Positions 44,290-53,099 of a stretch of 64,000 nt of DNA are shown here, piece by piece. Under the pieces are notes generated by a model that worked only from the letters and a program-made list of their open reading frames with translations, ran no database searches and was not told the DNA's origin. Source of the DNA: [Zimmermannella] alba NBRC 15616 (lineage in GTDB: Bacteria; Actinomycetota; Actinomycetes; Actinomycetales; Microbacteriaceae); NCBI RefSeq assembly GCF_001570905.1, contig NZ_BCSO01000010.1:1-64000 (forward strand). The letters run 5' to 3'. The position numbers were made by a program, and so were the translations under genes. Every line of letters starts with the position of its first letter. Position 1 is the first letter of the stretch.

Positions 44290-44326
44290 CCACCCACAAC
44301 TGCGCCCAGGCGCACCAGGAGGACTC

Positions 44327-45679
44327 ATGGAGAAGCTCCGACTCGCGATTGTCGGTGCGGGCCCGGCAGGCATTTACGCCGCCGACATTCTGCTCAAGGC
44401 GGAACGCAACTTCGATGTGTCGATCGACCTCTTCGACCGACTCCCCGCCCCGTACGGTCTCGTCCGCTATGGCGTCGCCCCCGACCACCCGCGCATTAAG
44501 GGCATCATCACGGCCCTGCGCGAGGTGCTCGACCGCGGCCATATCCGCATCTTCGGCAACGTCAACCTCGGCACCGACATCACGCTCGACGACCTCAAGC
44601 GTCACTACCACGCGGTCATTTTCGCGACCGGCGCCATCAAGGATGCTCCGCTCGACATCCCGGGCATTGAGCTCGAGAACTCCTTCGGTGCCGCCGACTT
44701 CGTGAACTGGTACGACGCGCACCCGGATGTGCCGCGCGAGTGGCCCCTCGACCAGGAGCACGTTGCGGTGATCGGCAACGGAAACGTCGCGCTCGATGTC
44801 GCCCGCATGCTCGCGAAGCACGCGGATGACCTCCTGCCGACCGAGATCCCGGCGAACGTGTACGAGGGCCTCAAGAGTTCAAAGGTCACCGATGTGCACG
44901 TGTTCGGTCGCCGCGGCCCGGCACAGGTGAAGTTCACGCCGCTCGAGCTGCGCGAGCTCGGCGAGGTGCCGGATGTCGACATCGTCGTCCACGAGGAAGA
45001 CTTCGGGAAGGACCCGGAGGCCGAGAAGCTTGCTGAAACGAATAAGCAGCTGCTCGTCATCAAGCGCATCCTCACCTCGTGGCGCGAGCGCCCCGAGGGC
45101 ACGGCTTCGCGTCGCATCCACCTGCACTGGTACTCGCGTCCCGCTGAGGTGCTCGGCGAGGACGGCAAGGTGTCGGCGCTGCGCATCGAGCGCACCGAGC
45201 CGGACGGCGAGGGCGGCGTGCGCGGCACGGGTGAGTTCCGCGACTTCCCGGTTGGGCAGATCTACCGCGCGGTCGGCTACTTCGGTTCGCCGCTCGATGG
45301 CGTTCCCTTCGACGAGAAGCGCGGCGTCATCCCGAACCGCGAGGGCGAAGTCATCGGGGACGACAACGAGCAGGTTCCCGGCATGTACACGACCGGCTGG
45401 ATCAAGCGTGGCCCGGTTGGCCTCATCGGCCACACCAAGTCGGACGCGATGGAAACGATTCAGCACCTCATCAACGGCCAGGCGAACTGGTGGACGCCGG
45501 CCGAGCCGTCCGAGGAAGCCGTGACGGCGCTGCTTGAGGAGCGTGGCGTGAAGTACACGAACCTTGATGGCTGGCACAGCCTCGACGAGCACGAGCTTGC
45601 GCTCGGTGAGGCGCAGGGTCGCACCCGCGTGAAGGTCGTCGACCGCGACGAAATGGTGCGCATCTCCCGCGGCGAGTAG
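44327..45679 (+). CDS. ferredoxin--NADP+ reductase (FprA-like)
   Basis: 450-residue adrenodoxin-reductase-type flavoprotein shuttling electrons between NADPH and ferredoxin. The FAD-binding site is LAIVGAGPAGIYAADILLK, followed by DRLPAPYGLVRYGVAPDHPRIK; the NADP-binding motif is VAVIGNGNVALDVARML. The C-terminal GWIKRGPVGLIGHTKSDA completes the FAD pocket. AGGAGGA lies four bases before the ATG at 44327. It follows the prenyl synthase by 37 bases, probably in the same operon. Confidence 0.94.
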   Translation: MEKLRLAIVGAGPAGIYAADILLKAERNFDVSIDLFDRLPAPYGLVRYGVAPDHPRIKGIITALREVLDRGHIRIFGNVNLGTDITLDDLKRHYHAVIFATGAIKDAPLDIPGIELENSFGAADFVNWYDAHPDVPREWPLDQEHVAVIGNGNVALDVARMLAKHADDLLPTEIPANVYEGLKSSKVTDVHVFGRRGPAQVKFTPLELRELGEVPDVDIVVHEEDFGKDPEAEKLAETNKQLLVIKRILTSWRERPEGTASRRIHLHWYSRPAEVLGEDGKVSALRIERTEPDGEGGVRGTGEFRDFPVGQIYRAVGYFGSPLDGVPFDEKRGVIPNREGEVIGDDNEQVPGMYTTGWIKRGPVGLIGHTKSDAMETIQHLINGQANWWTPAEPSEEAVTALLEERGVKYTNLDGWHSLDEHELALGEAQGRTRVKVVDRDEMVRISRGE

Positions 45680-45714
45680 CCCGGCGGCGCGCTCATCCCG
45701 CCCGATCCACTTCG

Positions 45715-45772
45715 CTCAGGTCGCAGTTTCGACCTTAGGTATCGACACCTCAGGTCGAAACTGCGACCTGAG
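45715..45772. repeat. long intergenic palindrome, 21-bp perfect stem
   Basis: CTCAGGTCGCAGTTTCGACCT (45715-45735) pairs fully with 45752-45772; the inner AGGT/ACCT can pair too. It lies between two same-strand genes. Confidence 0.9.
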
Positions 45773-45793
45773 CTGGTTCTCGGATGGGGACTC

Positions 45794-47335
45794 ATGCCCA
45801 TTGAGAAGCGCACGCGGCCTGCTTACCTTGGGCGGCGAGTGAGGGGGATGCTCGTGGTTGGGATGTTCGGCGCGAATACGGACGAACTTCGCGCACTGGC
45901 TGCAGAATTCACCGGCGAAGGTGAGATGCTGCAGGGCGTGCCCGGCATCACCGATCCCGGGATCGAACGCCGGGAGATGTGGATCGGCCCGGACGCTGAG
46001 GCCTTCCGCGCCGACTGGAGCGCAGGCCCCTCAACCCAGCTCACTGAGCTCGGCACCGTCCTCGGCCAGATTGCCCGCGAACTCCAGGCGCAGGCGGACG
46101 AGCAGGACGAGTGCTCGAGCCCCGGTGGGGGAGCAGGGCTTACCTCGATGTCCGCCTTCGGAGACATCGTCGGTAGTGGCATCGGGCACGGTGCAGGACG
46201 CAGCATCGGGGACGTCATGAAGATGGGCCTCCCGGAAGGCCCGGGCATGACCGGCGGCCTCGGCATCACGCTGGATGACGTCCTCGCCGACGACTCCCCG
46301 AACGATCGACGTGACCTCTGGACGCGGCTCCCCGAGGCGGAGCGTGAACGCATCCTCGCCGAAGAACCCGAGCGGGTTGCGAACGTGGATGGCATCCCCT
46401 TCGAAGACCGCGCCCGCGCGAACCAGGCCGTGGCCGAGGACATCCTCGCCGACGGCGGTCGCGGCCTCTCAGAGGATCGGCTGAAGGTTGTTGAGAAGGT
46501 CGCGAGCGGCGAGCTCAAGGTCGTCCTCTTTGACCCCGCCAAGGGCGACATCGTTCAGATGGTCGGCACCCCGAGCGAGAACACCGACAAGGTCATCATC
46601 TTTGCGCCGCCGACGGGTGGCCGTTTCGAGGACTTCAACACTCGCCACTACTTCGGACACGTCGACCACCTGCACAGCATGCACCCGGATTCGGTCGCCT
46701 TCATCTACCAGCGTGGCGACTGGGCGCAGAAGGTGGCGCCACCGTTCGGCGAGGCTGACCGCTACGCGAACGACCCAACGGTCGCCATCAACAACGGCAA
46801 GCAAATCGCGAGCTTCCATCACGACGCGCTCGGCAGCGATCCGCGACTCGCCAACGCCTCCAAGGCAGGTATCGGCTTCAGCTACGGGCACTCGGCGCTC
46901 ACCGCCTCAGAAATGTTCGGAGCCAAATACGACCACATCGTGTCGCTCGCCGGCAGCAACATGCCGGAAGGGTGGACGCCGAACCCGGACACGAAGTACG
47001 CGAACGTGCAGCACTCGAACGACATGCTCAACGTTGCGCAGAAGCCGTGGCCACTGAGCGAAGTTCTCTACGGCTCCTCGCCGGACCAGTCGAAGACGTA
47101 CGAGCAGTACGACGCCGGCAAGTTCAAGGGCGACAAGCCCATGGTCGACTTCAAGGTCGAATACGGCGAGAAGGACTTTGGATGGATCAAGGTCCCGACC
47201 ATTGAAAACGCGGATGTTGACTTCGAATTCCGTAACCACGATGGGGCTGAAGCGCACGCTCACATCACGAAGACCGACGACTCGAACGCCTTCGCCCGCG
47301 ACTCGATCGAAGAGTTTCTGTACAGGAAGAAGTAG
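45794..47335 (+). CDS. WXG100-like N-terminus fused to alpha/beta-hydrolase domain (DUF1023-like)
   Basis: Up to 513 residues. Residues about 24-105 form two helices around a WIG turn (W63, in REMWIGPDAEAFRADW), the shape of ESX/type VII secretion substrates. A Gly-rich linker follows. Residues about 240-500 look like an alpha/beta hydrolase: VIIFAPPTGGRFED, SVAFIYQRGDW, then IGFSYGHSALTASE with probable nucleophile Ser367, and a late histidine cluster near EAHAHI. No signal peptide. ATG codons at 45848 and 45863 are other possible starts. No secretion machinery lies in the window. A small gene follows 77 bases later. Confidence 0.65.
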   Translation: MPIEKRTRPAYLGRRVRGMLVVGMFGANTDELRALAAEFTGEGEMLQGVPGITDPGIERREMWIGPDAEAFRADWSAGPSTQLTELGTVLGQIARELQAQADEQDECSSPGGGAGLTSMSAFGDIVGSGIGHGAGRSIGDVMKMGLPEGPGMTGGLGITLDDVLADDSPNDRRDLWTRLPEAERERILAEEPERVANVDGIPFEDRARANQAVAEDILADGGRGLSEDRLKVVEKVASGELKVVLFDPAKGDIVQMVGTPSENTDKVIIFAPPTGGRFEDFNTRHYFGHVDHLHSMHPDSVAFIYQRGDWAQKVAPPFGEADRYANDPTVAINNGKQIASFHHDALGSDPRLANASKAGIGFSYGHSALTASEMFGAKYDHIVSLAGSNMPEGWTPNPDTKYANVQHSNDMLNVAQKPWPLSEVLYGSSPDQSKTYEQYDAGKFKGDKPMVDFKVEYGEKDFGWIKVPTIENADVDFEFRNHDGAEAHAHITKTDDSNAFARDSIEEFLYRKK

Positions 47336-47412
47336 CGTCGGGCGAACCGTCAGCGAAAGCGGTAACACTTGCAACAGCGGCAGCACCGCGCTGCGACGTC
47401 TGGAGGTCAGTG

Positions 47413-47889
47413 ATGGTCAACCCCATGGATCCGCGTTTCGATGAACTGCGCGCAGCGCAGGCCGAAGTGATTCGCCTCTCGGTGCCCGACATCGAGTCAC
47501 TTGGTGCCCTCGCGACGCCGCGCCACGGTGGACTCCTCGATGACCGGGTCGTGTCGCAGCGCATCCAGGTGGAACTCCCGACGGGCGCCTTCGACGAAGA
47601 AGCCGTGCTGCAGGCGGCGCTCACGGTGTGGAACCCGAAGCTCGATGAGCGCTTCGGCTACGAGAAGGCCGACGGTGCGCTCCGGCTCGACATGCTGGAC
47701 GCGAGCGGTGGCTTCCACTCGGTGACGTTCCTGCACGAGCATCGCGTGCTGCAGATCACCTCGTTTACTGCGAGCACCGAGGACGAGATTGCTGAACCGG
47801 GGACGCAGAATGACGTCCGCCGCTCCGCGCTCGATGCGGAAGAGCAGGTTTTCGGGCCGAACTACGGGTACGAGCTGCAAGCTGGATAG
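47413..47889 (+). CDS. hypothetical protein, partner of the WXG-hydrolase gene
   Basis: 158-residue soluble acidic protein without signal peptide or membrane helix; I recognise no domain. The ATG at 47413 has GGAGG seven bases upstream. Its position right behind a WXG-hydrolase gene fits an immunity, chaperone or adaptor role, as effector-partner pairs are usually arranged so, but nothing in the sequence proves this. Confidence 0.6.
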   Translation: MVNPMDPRFDELRAAQAEVIRLSVPDIESLGALATPRHGGLLDDRVVSQRIQVELPTGAFDEEAVLQAALTVWNPKLDERFGYEKADGALRLDMLDASGGFHSVTFLHEHRVLQITSFTASTEDEIAEPGTQNDVRRSALDAEEQVFGPNYGYELQAG

Positions 47890-47899
47890 AGGCGTGCCC

Positions 47900-48056
47900 A
47901 AATTGCACGCTCAGCGGAACACACCCCCATATACGGCCTCGTAACCCGTATATCGTGCAATTTTGCCGCGCCGGTGGTCTCGATACGCCGCCTGCGGCGG
48001 CACTCGACCACCTCACCTGAGCTGATCGAGTAGCGCGAAGCGCGTATCGAGATCAC
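47900..48056. repeat. palindrome followed by two REP halves in swapped order
   Basis: AAATTGCACG (47900-47909) pairs with CGTGCAATTT (47954-47963), with an inner ATATACGG/CCGTATAT stem. Then comes the REP 3' half (GGTCTCGATACGCCGCC...CCACCTCA, 47973-48014) and the 5' half (GAGCTGATCGAGTAGCGCG...TATCGAGATCACG, to 48056). Between convergent genes. Confidence 0.8.
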
Positions 48057-48069
48057 GTCCCAGCGCCGT

Positions 48070-49569
48070 TTACTGCAGCACGCTCGTCAAGCGCGCAATG
48101 TTGTCGAAGGCGCGCCCCGCGATCGGCCGCGCACGCCATTCCTCGAGCGTCAGCTCGTGTGAACGCTGCCGGTAGCCGTTCTCGACCTCGCGCATGCGCT
48201 CCACAAACTCCTCGCTGCACACGAGCATCATGAGCTCCGCATTTAGCGTGAAGGAGCGCATGTCCATATTGCTCGAGCCAACGAGCGCGACTGCGTCATC
48301 CACCGTCAGATGCTTCGAGTGGAGGATGTACGGCCTGCGGTAGAGCCGAATCCGCACGCCCGCCTCGAGCAGTGACTCGTAGTAGGAGCGCTGCGCGTGG
48401 AACGCGAAGAACTGGTCACCCACCTCGCTCACGTAGAGCGTCACCTCCACACCGCGCTGGGCTGCGGTCGTGATCGCGTAGAGCAGCGAGTCATCCGGCA
48501 CGAGGTATGGCGAGGCGATCGTGATCCGCTCCTTCGCCGAGTAGATGAGCTGGTTGAAGATGCGCAGATTGTTCTCGTGCTCATAGCCAGGCCCTGAGGG
48601 GATGAGCTGGCAGAGGTAGCGGGAGCGCTCGCGCTCATCGTCCGGCTCCACGAGTGGCTCGCGGAAGGGACGCATCTCATCGGGCGAGACGAGCTGCTCG
48701 TTCGTCTCGCCGAACCAGTCGCTCATGAAGACACCATTCACGGCGGCGGCGATTGGGCCGTCCACCTGCAGGAAGAGGTCCTTCCAACGCCGCTCAGCAT
48801 CGCCGCTCGCGTTCTGGTGGTACCGGCGATCGATGAGGTTCTGCGAACCCATGAACGCGGTGCGGTCGTCGATGATGACCATCTTCCGGTGGTTGCGCAG
48901 ATCGATGCGCTGCAGCCCGCCCTGCCAGGGCCAGATCGAGAGGACTGGGCGGTGCTCGCAGCCGATCGCCTTGAGGCGTCGCTTCATCTGCCGGTATCCG
49001 GAGTATCGGATGGAGCCGATGTGGTCGTAGAGGACGCGGACAGACACGCCGCGCTGCACGGCCCGCTCGAGTGCATCGAAGACGGGCTTCGTCACCTCGT
49101 CGTAGGCGAGCGTGTAGTAGAGCATGTGGACTCGCTCTTCAGCGGCATCGATCTCACGCGCGATCTGCGTGAAGGAACGGTCGTAGCTGCTGAGGAGTGT
49201 GATGCGGTTGCCTGGAACCACCGGGATAGAGGAGAGCTCTCTGCTGAGGTTCACAAGGGGCGCAATCCAGTCAGGATCGCTCGGCATGACCACCTCGTGG
49301 TCGATGCTCTTGGTGGCATCCCGGATGATCTTGTCAATTTCTGCCTGCTTGCGTCGGCGTGTACTCGAAAGGTGGTTCGTACCGAACAGCAGAAAGATGA
49401 GGAACCCGAGATACGGGATGAGAAAGATTGTGAGGAGCCAGGCGAGTGCGGTGGTGGGCCGCCGCTTACGGGGGATCGTGACCGCGGCCGCGATGATGAC
49501 GGCGGCATTCACGAGCAGCAGGACAAGCGTGACCCACCAGTCAGCGTCCTGCGGGGACCACCACCACAC
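48070..49569 (-). CDS. cls: cardiolipin synthase
   Basis: 499-residue membrane phospholipase D-family enzyme condensing phosphatidylglycerol or CDP-diacylglycerol into cardiolipin. Two N-terminal helices (WWVTLVLLLVNAAVIIAAA; ALAWLLTIFLIPYLGFLIFLLFG) precede two HKD motifs, RNHRKMVIIDDRTAFMGSQN and HSKHLTVDDAVALVGSSNMD. GTG at 49569 is the only start before the first helix. It lies nine bases behind yajQ and is probably co-transcribed with it. Confidence 0.94.
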   Translation of the reverse strand: MWWWSPQDADWWVTLVLLLVNAAVIIAAAVTIPRKRRPTTALAWLLTIFLIPYLGFLIFLLFGTNHLSSTRRRKQAEIDKIIRDATKSIDHEVVMPSDPDWIAPLVNLSRELSSIPVVPGNRITLLSSYDRSFTQIAREIDAAEERVHMLYYTLAYDEVTKPVFDALERAVQRGVSVRVLYDHIGSIRYSGYRQMKRRLKAIGCEHRPVLSIWPWQGGLQRIDLRNHRKMVIIDDRTAFMGSQNLIDRRYHQNASGDAERRWKDLFLQVDGPIAAAVNGVFMSDWFGETNEQLVSPDEMRPFREPLVEPDDERERSRYLCQLIPSGPGYEHENNLRIFNQLIYSAKERITIASPYLVPDDSLLYAITTAAQRGVEVTLYVSEVGDQFFAFHAQRSYYESLLEAGVRIRLYRRPYILHSKHLTVDDAVALVGSSNMDMRSFTLNAELMMLVCSEEFVERMREVENGYRQRSHELTLEEWRARPIAGRAFDNIARLTSVLQ

Positions 49570-49578
49570 GCGCTTGGG

Positions 49579-50067
49579 CTATCGGAAGTTGATGAACTGG
49601 AGGTCGATGTCGAGGTCCGAGCTCTTGAGGAGCTGGATCGTCGCCTGCAGGTCGTCGCGGCTCTTCGAGGTGACGCGGAGCTCGTCGCCCTGGATCTGCG
49701 ACTTCACCGACTTGGGGCCTTCGTCGCGGATGATCTTCGAGATCTTCTTCGCGTGCTCCTGGTCGATGCCCTGCTTGAGCGCAACCTCGATGCGGAACTC
49801 CTTGCCCGAGGGATAGGGGTCGCTCGCGTCGAGCGACTTGAGCGAGATGCCGCGCTTGATTGCCTTCGACTGGAGGACGTCGAGGGCAGCGACGACGCGG
49901 TCTTCGCTCGACGCCTTGAGGAGCATCTTTTCGCCCGACCATTCGATCGAGACGCCCGTGTTCTTGAAGTCGTAGCGCTGCTCGACTTCCTTACGTGCCT
50001 GGTTGAGGGCGTTGTCCGCCTCCATCTTGTCGACCTTGGAAACGACATCAAACGAGGAATCAGCCAT
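49579..50067 (-). CDS. YajQ-family nucleotide-binding protein
   Basis: 162 residues of the DUF520/UPF0234 family, small proteins that bind nucleotides (cyclic di-GMP in some homologues). The full pattern is present: [49 protein letters not shown], and the C-terminal [17 protein letters not shown] at 50067 is chosen for the family start [10 protein letters not shown] and for TACCAT seven bases upstream. Confidence 0.93.
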   Translation of the reverse strand: MADSSFDVVSKVDKMEADNALNQARKEVEQRYDFKNTGVSIEWSGEKMLLKASSEDRVVAALDVLQSKAIKRGISLKSLDASDPYPSGKEFRIEVALKQGIDQEHAKKISKIIRDEGPKSVKSQIQGDELRVTSKSRDDLQATIQLLKSSDLDIDLQFINFR

Positions 50068-50074
50068 GGCCGAC

Positions 50075-50080
50075 ATGGTA
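50075..50080 (-). promoter_or_regulatory. -10 box of yajQ, leaderless
   Basis: TACCAT on the minus strand, seven bases before the ATG at 50067. Confidence 0.55.
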
Positions 50081-50115
50081 GCCAGACCGGGTGACGTGCT
50101 TCTTCGGGGTCGAGT

Positions 50116-50244
50116 GAGCTGATCGAGGAGCCGCGAAGCGGCCTATCGGCATGACGCGCCGCCTGCGGTGTGCACAAATGGCAACATTTGGGTGTTTGAG
50201 GCGTGTGGAGGCTTGTGACCCCGTTTTCTTGCCATTTGTGCACA
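50116..50244. repeat. REP half followed by long palindrome
   Basis: GAGCTGATCGAGGAGCCGC...CCTATCGGCATGACGCG (50116-50158) precedes TGTGCACAAATGGCAA (50169-50184), which pairs perfectly with 50229-50244. This copy lies between divergent units (yajQ and tRNA-Tyr), so it is not placed as a terminator. Confidence 0.85.
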
Positions 50245-50341
50245 TGGGTGAGCGCCTCGCGCCAGGCTGCGACGCGCCGAGGTGCGCGCGGGAGTGTTTT
50301 CCGTGTAGTCTGAACGCTGCTCATCGCATGCGATGACTCCT

Positions 50342-50423
50342 GGCGAGTTGCCCGAGCGGCCAAAGGGAGCTGACTGTAAATCAGCCGGCACTGCCTTCGG
50401 GGGTTCGAATCCCTCACTCGCCA
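50342..50423 (+). tRNA. tRNA-Tyr (anticodon GTA)
   Basis: 82-nt class II tRNA. GGCGAGT pairs with ACTCGCC, the anticodon loop is CTGTAAA, the variable arm is long, the T-loop is GGTTCGAATCC, and CCA is not encoded. Confidence 0.97.
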
Positions 50424-50428
50424 CGCTC

Positions 50429-50457
50429 AGCGCCTCGGCTCCGGCCGGGGCGCTTTT
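50429..50457 (+). terminator. rho-independent terminator of tRNA-Tyr
   Basis: AGCGCCTCGG pairs with CCGGGGCGCT with one mismatch pair, followed by TTT. Confidence 0.8.
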
Positions 50458-50506
50458 CGTTGTGTGGATGCGCTTCCAAAGGTGTGAGCCGGACACATCG
50501 GCTTGT

Positions 50507-50512
50507 TACGGT
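50507..50512 (+). promoter_or_regulatory. -10 box of the inositol-phosphatase-family gene, leaderless
   Basis: TACGGT, then GCGGGT, then the ATG at 50519. Confidence 0.55.
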
Positions 50513-50518
50513 GCGGGT

Positions 50519-51343
50519 ATGACGACTCTCACGGTTCCTGACGCAGCTGAGCTGCTGGAGATTGCGCGCATGCTCGCTCGGGAAGGGGCGGAGCTTGCAC
50601 GCCGTCGCCGTGAAGAGGGAGTCGAGCTCGCAGCGCGAAAGTCGAGTATCACGGATGTCGTGACGGAGGCCGACCGCGAGGTCGAAGAACACATTCGCGC
50701 GCGCCTTGCCCAGCTGCGCCCCGAGGACGGCTTCTACGGCGAAGAGGGCGATCCGCGTACGAGTGTGGACGGCCTCAACTGGGTGGTCGACCCCATCGAC
50801 GGCACCGTCAACTATCTCTACGGCATCCCGCACTCGGCGGTGAGCGTCGCTGTCGCCGAGGGTGACCCGGCCACGCAGCCCGCGTCCATGCGCGTCCTTG
50901 CCGGTGCCGTCGTCAATATCTTCACGGGGGAGGAGTGGGCGGCTTCCCTCGGCTGTGGTGCCACACACAACGGTGAAGCGCTCGCGGTTGAGCCTGCGCC
51001 GAGTCTTGCCGAGTCGCTCGTCGGCACCGGGTACAGCTATGACGCGGCCGAGCGACGCGATCAGGCTCGCGTGTGGGCCGAGCTGGCCGAGCACACGCGC
51101 GACGTGCGCCGAATGGGTGCTGCGGCGCTCGACCTCACGGCGGTCGCGTGCGGTCGACTCGATATCTATTACGAGCGGGGGCTGAAGCCATGGGACCTCG
51201 CGGCGGGCTCGCTCATCGCGCGCGAAGCTGGCGCAGTCGTGAAGGGCCTCGGCGCTGATCGTGAGGGGATGGGGATGCTCATAGCGGGGCATCCGGATGC
51301 TGTGGCGGAATTTGAGCCGCGGCTTGCTGCAGCGCTCGGTTGA
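50519..51343 (+). CDS. inositol monophosphatase family protein
   Basis: 274-residue magnesium-dependent, lithium-sensitive-type phosphatase; the substrate may be inositol phosphate, histidinol phosphate or another sugar phosphate. Metal ligands lie in GEEGD, DPIDGTVNY and the C-terminal PWDLAAGSLIAREAGA. The open frame begins at 50333 inside tRNA-Tyr; the ATG at 50519 with its promoter is the real start. Confidence 0.9.
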   Translation: MTTLTVPDAAELLEIARMLAREGAELARRRREEGVELAARKSSITDVVTEADREVEEHIRARLAQLRPEDGFYGEEGDPRTSVDGLNWVVDPIDGTVNYLYGIPHSAVSVAVAEGDPATQPASMRVLAGAVVNIFTGEEWAASLGCGATHNGEALAVEPAPSLAESLVGTGYSYDAAERRDQARVWAELAEHTRDVRRMGAAALDLTAVACGRLDIYYERGLKPWDLAAGSLIAREAGAVVKGLGADREGMGMLIAGHPDAVAEFEPRLAAALG

Positions 51344-51384
51344 GCTGGTCGAGTAGCGCGCCAGCGCGTATCGAGATCACGCGG
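51342..51384. repeat. REP-like 5' half element
   Basis: GAGCTGGTCGAGTAGCGCG...CGCGTATCGAGATCACGCGG overlaps the last base of the preceding stop codon. No palindrome or 3' half follows; the remaining bases to 51480 show no further structure. Confidence 0.8.
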
Positions 51385-51479
51385 CTCATCGATGACACGC
51401 GAAGCTAACGACCGGATCCTCTGGAAACGGCACGGATTCAAGCGCTCTGCGGGGTTCTGGAGCTTCTTGTCATAGCGTC

Positions 51480-51509
51480 TTGATCTTTCCGTGACCTTCC
51501 CGTTACGCT
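51480..51509 (+). promoter_or_regulatory. promoter of the M23 peptidase
   Basis: TTGATC and TACGCT are separated by 18 bases, giving a leader of about 40 bases. It excludes an in-frame ATG at 51491. Confidence 0.6.
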
Positions 51510-51553
51510 TTACCGAGTCGTTACAAACAGAAGGACTGTGGATCGAAGAGCTT

Positions 51554-52822
51554 ATGACTGACATCACCACCATCGAGGCGCAGCCCCTGACGCGTCGCGC
51601 ACGTCGCGAAGCGGAACGCCAGGCTGCCGCTTCCCAGACGGTGATTGCAGCCGCCTCGACCACCTTCTCCTCGCGCCGTGAGCGCCGTGCCGCAGAGGCT
51701 GCTCAGCGCGCCAACGCCTTCAACGTCGCCGACGTCCTCGCCGAGGCTGCCGCCCTTCAGGCTCGCCAGCAGCTCATGACGCGTTCGGTTGAGGCGTCCT
51801 CCTCGAACTTCGTGCCGGCCGGCGACGAGGTCCGCACCGGTTCGACGCGCGTCTCGCCGTCGTCGCTCGCTCGCCGTCCGAAGTCGGCAACCCGTCAGCT
51901 CGCTGGTTTTGCTGCCCTTGGTATGGCCGCCAGCGCTGGCGTTGCCGTGACGGTCCCGGCCCTCGCTGATGTTGCGAACGCCGCTGCTGGCGGTGCTAAC
52001 GCGCACGCGCAGAGCCTCGACCTCCACGCTGTTGTGAACCAGTCGGGCGATTCTGGCCCGGAGGCTCCGCAGGTGTCGCGCACCGACACGGTCACCGTCT
52101 CGACGATGGGTACCGCAACCGCGCAGCAGGTGCAGAATGGCATCAAGCGCCTGGACAACACCACGTACCAGAACGACATGACGGCTGCCGTCCAGTTCCC
52201 GTTCTACACGGGCGTTGAGATGACCGACATGTACGGCGTTCGAAACAACCCGACTGGTGCTGGTTACGACTTCCACACCGGCGTCGACTTCACGCCGGGT
52301 GCTGGCACACCGATTGCTGCGATCGCTGATGGCCGCGTCGCGCACGTGCAGAAGGTCGATCAGGGCGGTTACGGCTGCTACGTCGTTATCGAGCACGTCA
52401 TCGACGGCCAGACGATCTTCTCGACCTACGGACACATGGTGCAGGATTCCTCGCCGCTCAAGGTTGGCGACAAGGTCCACGTTGGTGACCTCGTCGGACT
52501 CGTGGGTACCACTGGCCGTTCAACCGGTGAGCATCTTCACTTCGAGATTGGTATCGGCACTCAGCAGAACCACACCGACCCGATGGCGTGGCTCAAGGCT
52601 CACAACAACCCGAACACGGTTGTTTCCGAGGTGACCAACCCGGTCGGTTACGACGCGGGCACGCAGGTTGTCACGGTGACGCCGAGCCAGGTTTCGGATG
52701 TCGCGTCGCAGAATGATTCAAACTCGTACGACCAGTCGTACGGCGGCTCGTACCAGGAGCAGTCGAGCAACGGCGCGACGTACACGTACCACCCGGACGG
52801 CACGTACACGTACACGTACTAA
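51554..52822 (+). CDS. M23 family metallopeptidase with Tyr/Ser-rich tail
   Basis: 422-residue cell-wall endopeptidase. A basic, Ala-rich cytoplasmic N-terminus of about 115 residues precedes one membrane/signal segment (LAGFAALGMAASAGVAV). The C-terminal LytM domain has the zinc ligands in YDFHTGVDF and GEHLHFEIG, plus GGYGCYVVIEH. The last 35 residues are Ser/Tyr/Gln/Gly-rich and end in repeated TYTY units, an unusual tail that may bind the wall. The ATG at 51554 has GAAGAG four bases upstream and lies after the promoter. Confidence 0.88.
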   Translation: MTDITTIEAQPLTRRARREAERQAAASQTVIAAASTTFSSRRERRAAEAAQRANAFNVADVLAEAAALQARQQLMTRSVEASSSNFVPAGDEVRTGSTRVSPSSLARRPKSATRQLAGFAALGMAASAGVAVTVPALADVANAAAGGANAHAQSLDLHAVVNQSGDSGPEAPQVSRTDTVTVSTMGTATAQQVQNGIKRLDNTTYQNDMTAAVQFPFYTGVEMTDMYGVRNNPTGAGYDFHTGVDFTPGAGTPIAAIADGRVAHVQKVDQGGYGCYVVIEHVIDGQTIFSTYGHMVQDSSPLKVGDKVHVGDLVGLVGTTGRSTGEHLHFEIGIGTQQNHTDPMAWLKAHNNPNTVVSEVTNPVGYDAGTQVVTVTPSQVSDVASQNDSNSYDQSYGGSYQEQSSNGATYTYHPDGTYTYTY

Positions 52823-52891
52823 GTCCATGTGGCGAATGACCGACTAAGCTGTTATAGTTGCTCGGTGCCGTGCGCGAGACGTGCGGAACAT

Positions 52892-52963
<72 letters not shown>

Positions 52964-52993
52964 CTGTCTTCAGCCTTCGGGCTCGGAGGCTGC

Positions 52994-53067
52994 GGCTGAG
53001 TAGCTCAGTTGGTGAGAGCGCACGACTCATAATCGTGAGGTCGCGGGTTCGAGTCCCGCCTCAGCTA
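52994..53067 (+). tRNA. tRNA-Met, elongator (anticodon CAT)
   Basis: GGCTGAG pairs with CTCAGCT (G-U at the end), the anticodon loop is CTCATAA, and the T-loop is GGTTCGAGTCC. It lies 30 bases after tRNA-Thr and is transcribed with it. Confidence 0.95.
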
Positions 53068-53074
53068 CGAAAAG

Positions 53075-53096
53075 AACGCCCCGAAAGGGGCGTTTC
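53075..53096 (+). terminator. rho-independent terminator of the tRNA-Thr/tRNA-Met unit
   Basis: AACGCCCC pairs with GGGGCGTT around GAAA, followed by TTC. Confidence 0.9.
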
Positions 53097-53099
53097 TTG

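Noticed and set aside
51386-51553. Cyclic di-AMP riboswitch before the M23 peptidase
   Set aside because: A promoter at 51480-51509 leaves a leader of only about 40 bases, too short, and the conserved riboswitch segments are not visible.
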